A stretch of 5,976 nt of DNA, taken from Myxococcaceae bacterium. Its GTDB lineage: Bacteria > Myxococcota > Myxococcia > Myxococcales > Myxococcaceae. Under the pieces are notes generated by a model. It did not search any database, was not told where the DNA came from, and saw nothing but the letters and a program-made list of their open reading frames with translations. The DNA lies in the NCBI GenBank assembly GCA_018262385.1, contig JAGSPQ010000254.1:1-5976 (forward strand). The letters are read 5' to 3'. Positions within the stretch are counted from its first letter, which is position 1, and each line of letters begins with the position of its first letter. The position numbers and the translations under genes were made by a program. This document shows, in pieces, positions 5,129 to 5,976 of this stretch.

Positions 5129-5976
5129 ATGGACCAGTTCGATCAGAACAAGCAGGCAGCCCGCATCCGCGTCGTCGGCGTCGGCGGGGCAGGCAGCAAC
5201 GCAGTCAACACGATGATCGCCAACAAGCTCGATCGGGTCGACTTCATCGCCCTCAACACCGACGTCCAGGCGCTCGCCAACAACCAGGCGTCGATTCGCC
5301 TCCAGATCGGCAAAGAGCTCACCCGCGGCCTGGGCGCCGGCGCCAACCCCGAGATCGGCCGCCAGGCCGCCACCGAGTCCCGCGACGAGATCGCCGCCGC
5401 GCTCGAGGGCGCCGACATGGTCTTCGTCACCGCCGGCATGGGCGGCGGCACCGGCACCGGCGCCGCTCCGGTCGTCGCCGACATCGCCAAGTCGATGGGC
5501 GCGCTCACCGTCGGCGTCGTCACCAAGCCGTTCATGTTCGAGGGCAACCGCCGCCGCAAGGCCGCCGAGCAGGGCCTGCAGGAACTGAAGGCCGCCGTCG
5601 ACACCCTGATCACCATCCCCAACCAGCGCCTGCTCACCATCTGCACCGAGCCGATGCCGCTGCTCGACACCTTCAAGCGCGCCGACGAGGTGCTGCTCAA
5701 CGCGGTGCAGGGGATCTCGGATCTGATCCAGTACCACGGCTACATCAACGTCGACTTCGCCGACGTGAAGACGATCATGGGCGAGCAGGGCCTCGCGCTG
5801 ATGGGCACCGGCCGCGCCGCGGGCGACAAGCGCGCCCTGCGCGCGATGGAGCAGGCGATCTCCAGCCCGCTGCTCGAGGAAGTCAGCATCGACGGCGCCC
5901 GCGGGATGCTGATCAACATCACCGGCGGCCGCGACCTCAACATCCAGGAAGTCAACGAGGCGCTCACCCTCGCCCA
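5129..5976 (+). CDS. ftsZ: cell division protein FtsZ (5' part, C-terminus outside window)
   Basis: FtsZ is the tubulin-like GTPase that forms the cytokinetic ring. The window holds the first 282 residues, covering the whole GTP-binding domain and part of the second globular domain. Visible are [13 protein letters not shown] (15-27), the nucleotide-contacting ALNTD (41-45), the tubulin signature GMGGGTGTG (103-111), [13 protein letters not shown] (137-149), IPNQRLL (163-169), and the T7 synergy loop [11 protein letters not shown] (207-217). Asn207, Asp209 and Asp212 of this loop are needed for GTP hydrolysis across the filament interface. The variable linker and C-terminal FtsA-binding peptide are outside. 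ATG 5129 has GGAG at 5117-5120 with 8-nt spacing. The wording around 193-217 ([16 protein letters not shown]) resembles myxobacterial FtsZ, from memory. The upstream gap carries the second copy of the composite element also found before ftsQ. Confidence 0.98.
   Translation, partial: MDQFDQNKQAARIRVVGVGGAGSNAVNTMIANKLDRVDFIALNTDVQALANNQASIRLQIGKELTRGLGAGANPEIGRQAATESRDEIAAALEGADMVFVTAGMGGGTGTGAAPVVADIAKSMGALTVGVVTKPFMFEGNRRRKAAEQGLQELKAAVDTLITIPNQRLLTICTEPMPLLDTFKRADEVLLNAVQGISDLIQYHGYINVDFADVKTIMGEQGLALMGTGRAAGDKRALRAMEQAISSPLLEEVSIDGARGMLINITGGRDLNIQEVNEALTLA

Noticed and set aside
5102..5737. Reverse-strand open frames opposite the ftsZ start
   Set aside because: They run through the ftsZ ribosome binding site and GTPase motifs on the other strand and have no domain-like features.
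1..5976. Mobile element, CRISPR array, tRNA/rRNA or phage-like genes
   Set aside because: Nothing found by eye: there are no regularly spaced repeats, no transposase or integrase motifs and no tRNA-like cloverleaf. The window is almost filled by six core genes.

Overview
The window is a segment of a dcw (division and cell wall) cluster, all on the + strand, in the order murC (3' part) - murB - ddl - ftsQ - ftsA - ftsZ (5' part). The DNA is very G+C rich with a strong preference for C at third codon positions. FtsZ begins [17 protein letters not shown] and contains the phrase [18 protein letters not shown], which from memory resembles myxobacterial FtsZ most closely. The gene order is also normal for Myxococcota and other former Deltaproteobacteria. 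I therefore infer a myxobacterium or close relative, from recollection of the family and not from a search.

Layout. Positions 2-2732 hold three enzymes of peptidoglycan precursor synthesis. MurC adds L-Ala to UDP-MurNAc, MurB makes UDP-MurNAc by reduction, and Ddl makes the D-Ala-D-Ala dipeptide. They are joined by 4-nt stop/start overlaps (ATGA at 883, GTGA at 1803), the pattern of translational coupling. From 2733 on the arrangement changes: the three divisome genes are each preceded by a non-coding gap (167, 47 and 85 nt) with its own structure. FtsQ is the bitopic POTRA divisome protein, FtsA the actin-like membrane tether, and FtsZ the tubulin-like ring GTPase.

The proteins are ordinary, intact family members. 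Key residues of MurB, Ddl, FtsA and FtsZ are present where they can be checked, and I see no frameshift, insertion, mobile element, tRNA, CRISPR array or foreign gene. The interest lies in the gaps. The gaps before ftsQ and before ftsZ share a roughly 60-nt composite element: CCCAC, a dyad built on GCTACAGC-N-ACGT, GAAAA-N-TTGC, then a GC-rich dyad. It may be a paired promoter/operator that coordinates the ftsQA and ftsZ transcription units. In addition, three hairpins capped by GAAA tetraloops sit just upstream of the ftsQ start and around the ftsQ-ftsA junction, and two more dyads close the ddl gene. These are candidates for RNA-level punctuation of the division genes. All were found by eye and have no comparative support here.
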